Assembly: GCA_946479785.1 (NCBI GenBank) | Contig: CAMLHQ010000124.1 | Coordinates: forward strand, 1 to 6,906 | Reading direction: 5' to 3' | DNA from: an uncultured Nitrospira sp. | GTDB taxonomy: Bacteria; Nitrospirota; Nitrospiria; Nitrospirales; Nitrospiraceae | DNA length: 6,906 bases | Shown: positions 6,033 to 6,906 of the stretch, one piece after another | Layout of the letters: every line of letters begins with the position of its first letter | Position numbering within the stretch: the stretch's first letter is position 1 | The notes under the pieces: model-generated | Told to the model about the DNA's origin: nothing | The model's input: the letters and a program-made list of their open reading frames with translations, nothing else | Databases searched by the model: none | Position numbers and translations under genes: made by a program

Positions 6033-6767
6033 TCATTCGTTGCGGAATCTGTAGTGTAGGCAACGGCTTTGCATCCACCGCACCGCGAACAGATCATAGA
6101 GACTCCTGAACAGGCGATCGCGGATGCCATACTTCGAGGCCCCGTATATGCGTGGATGGTGGCGAACAGGCACTTCCGTGACCGTGAATCCGTGCATCAG
6201 TGCGAGCGCGGGAAAGAACCGGTGCATGCCGCTAAACATCGGGAGCCGATCGACAACGCGTCGCCGAAACAGCTTGAGCGAGCAGCCCGTGTCATGGATG
6301 CGATCGCCGGTGACGGCACTGCGCACTATATTGGCGACTTGAGCTGAAACTTTTCGAAGCAGGCCGTCGTGCCGATCGGTCCGCCATCCGCAGATGAGAT
6401 CGTAGTCCTTGGTATAGGCGAGCAGGGTGCCGATATCGGCCGGATCGTTCTGGAGATCGCCGTCCATCGTGGCGATTAACGCGCCGGTCGACCGTTTGAA
6501 TCCTGCGTCGAGTCCCGCGGATTGCCCATAGTGGCGATCGAAATGCAGGGCGCTCACCGGCGCATATTCAGCGGCCAACCGGTCGATCACCTCGCTGCTG
6601 CCGTCACGGCTTCCGTCATCGACAAGGATGATCTCAAACGGAGCGGTCTTCGATTCCTCCCTGGTTTGCAATTCCTTCATCAGCTGTTCGGTCAACGATA
6701 TGAGAGTATCACGTTCATCCTTAATGGGGATGACCACCGAGATCCATGGCTGTGGCGGGTGAGTCAT
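6033..6767 (-). CDS. Soluble GT2 glycosyltransferase (GT2-a), DPM1-like
   Basis: Predicted 244-residue GT-A enzyme of the polyprenyl-phosphate sugar synthase group. Motifs: ISVVIPIKDE (9-18), LVDDGSRDGS (48-57), HYGQSAGLDAGF (79-90), metal-binding DGDLQNDP (102-109), CGWRTDRHD (126-134) and HDTGCSLKLFRR (158-169). The closing ASKYGIRDRLFRSLYDLFAVRW (210-231) is typical of the family's lipid-facing helices. Unlike GT2-b, it stops there and has no C-terminal membrane helices, like the short DPM1/archaeal-type enzymes. The next gene, 10 nt away, encodes a three-helix membrane protein that might supply the membrane contact. The ATG at 6767 places the first beta-strand at residue 9 as expected. 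It is the first complete gene of the operon and has a promoter candidate about 50 nt upstream. Sugar specificity is not readable from the sequence. Confidence 0.92.
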   Translation of the reverse strand: MTHPPQPWISVVIPIKDERDTLISLTEQLMKELQTREESKTAPFEIILVDDGSRDGSSEVIDRLAAEYAPVSALHFDRHYGQSAGLDAGFKRSTGALIATMDGDLQNDPADIGTLLAYTKDYDLICGWRTDRHDGLLRKVSAQVANIVRSAVTGDRIHDTGCSLKLFRRRVVDRLPMFSGMHRFFPALALMHGFTVTEVPVRHHPRIYGASKYGIRDRLFRSLYDLFAVRWMQSRCLHYRFRNE

Positions 6768-6817
6768 GAAGAGCTGAAACGCCCGGCGCTTGAGCAGTAT
6801 GGAAGAATCAAAGGGCT

Positions 6818-6846
6818 ATTCTACAGAAGGTCCGAAGGAGATTCAA
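6818..6846 (-). promoter_or_regulatory. Candidate sigma70-type promoter for the operon
   Basis: On the minus strand, TTGAAT (6841-6846) and TAGAAT (6818-6823) are separated by exactly 17 bases. TAGAAT matches the -10 consensus at 5 of 6 positions and TTGAAT matches the -35 at 4 of 6. Transcription would start near 6810, giving a leader of about 45 nt before the ATG at 6767. The site lies in the only upstream gap, which is where an operon promoter is expected. The housekeeping sigma factor preference of this organism is assumed, not known. Confidence 0.45.
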
Positions 6847-6857
6847 ACCGGACGCGC

Positions 6858-6906
6858 TCACTCGAGCGTGACACGCCGATCCACATACGAACGGAACGTC
6901 GGATCA
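6858..6906 (-). CDS. Possible C-terminal end of an upstream gene (partial)
   Basis: At the right edge, one minus-strand frame reads DPTFRSYVDRRVTLE and then stops (TGA at 6858-6860). It looks protein-like and would end 90 nt before GT2-a. Only 15 codons are visible and the other minus frames are also open over this short span, so neither its reality nor its function can be established. If real, it continues past the window and could be an earlier operon member or a separate transcript. Confidence 0.3.
   Translation of the reverse strand, partial: DPTFRSYVDRRVTLE

Noticed and set aside
6023..6130. 36-residue extension of the LAB_N protein to an ATG at 6130
   Set aside because: It is Cys/Ser-rich, has no family resemblance and is contained in the GT2-a coding sequence; the conserved domain begins at 6022.
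244..6767. A novel defence, CRISPR or mobile system
   Set aside because: No repeat-spacer array, nuclease, transposase, integrase or toxin-antitoxin gene is present; every complete gene fits envelope glycosylation.
6777..6791. Terminator or attenuator hairpin just before GT2-a
   Set aside because: The stem is only 6 bp with one G-U pair and a 3-base loop, and its T bases are part of the stem; too weak to call.

Overview
The window is almost fully coding on the minus strand. It reads as one envelope-glycosylation operon transcribed from the right edge to the left: a promoter candidate (6818-6846), a soluble family 2 glycosyltransferase (GT2-a), a 94-residue three-helix membrane protein of the lipid-A-disaccharide-synthase N-terminal (LAB_N) type, an ArnT-like integral membrane glycosyltransferase (ArnT-a), a ChbG/HpnK (YdjC)-type carbohydrate deacetylase, a membrane-anchored GT2 (GT2-b) and a second ArnT-like enzyme (ArnT-b). 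Gaps in that order are 10, 14 and 97 nt, a 4-nt ATGA overlap, then 53 nt.

The two halves are parallel. Each has a GT2 that should make a polyprenyl-phosphate sugar on the cytoplasmic face, and an ArnT-like enzyme that should move that sugar to an acceptor on the periplasmic face. The first half adds a LAB_N protein, a candidate membrane partner or flippase. The second half adds a deacetylase that could unmask an amino sugar. The deacetylase/GT2/ArnT set has the same logic as the Francisella lipid A galactosamine pathway (NaxD, FlmF2, FlmK) and is broadly parallel to ArnC/ArnD/ArnT. The real acceptor (lipid A, another glycolipid, polysaccharide, hopanoid or protein) cannot be read from the sequence.

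The left 243 bases hold no gene. They contain GC-rich inverted and tandem repeats that look like a dispersed intergenic repeat. The extreme right holds what may be the last 15 codons of another minus-strand gene.

The organism is probably a Gram-negative bacterium of moderately high GC content. The gene types and the style of the intergenic repeat remind me of Nitrospira (Nitrospirota), but this is an impression from memory and untested. No RNA gene, insertion sequence, phage gene or CRISPR array was seen.
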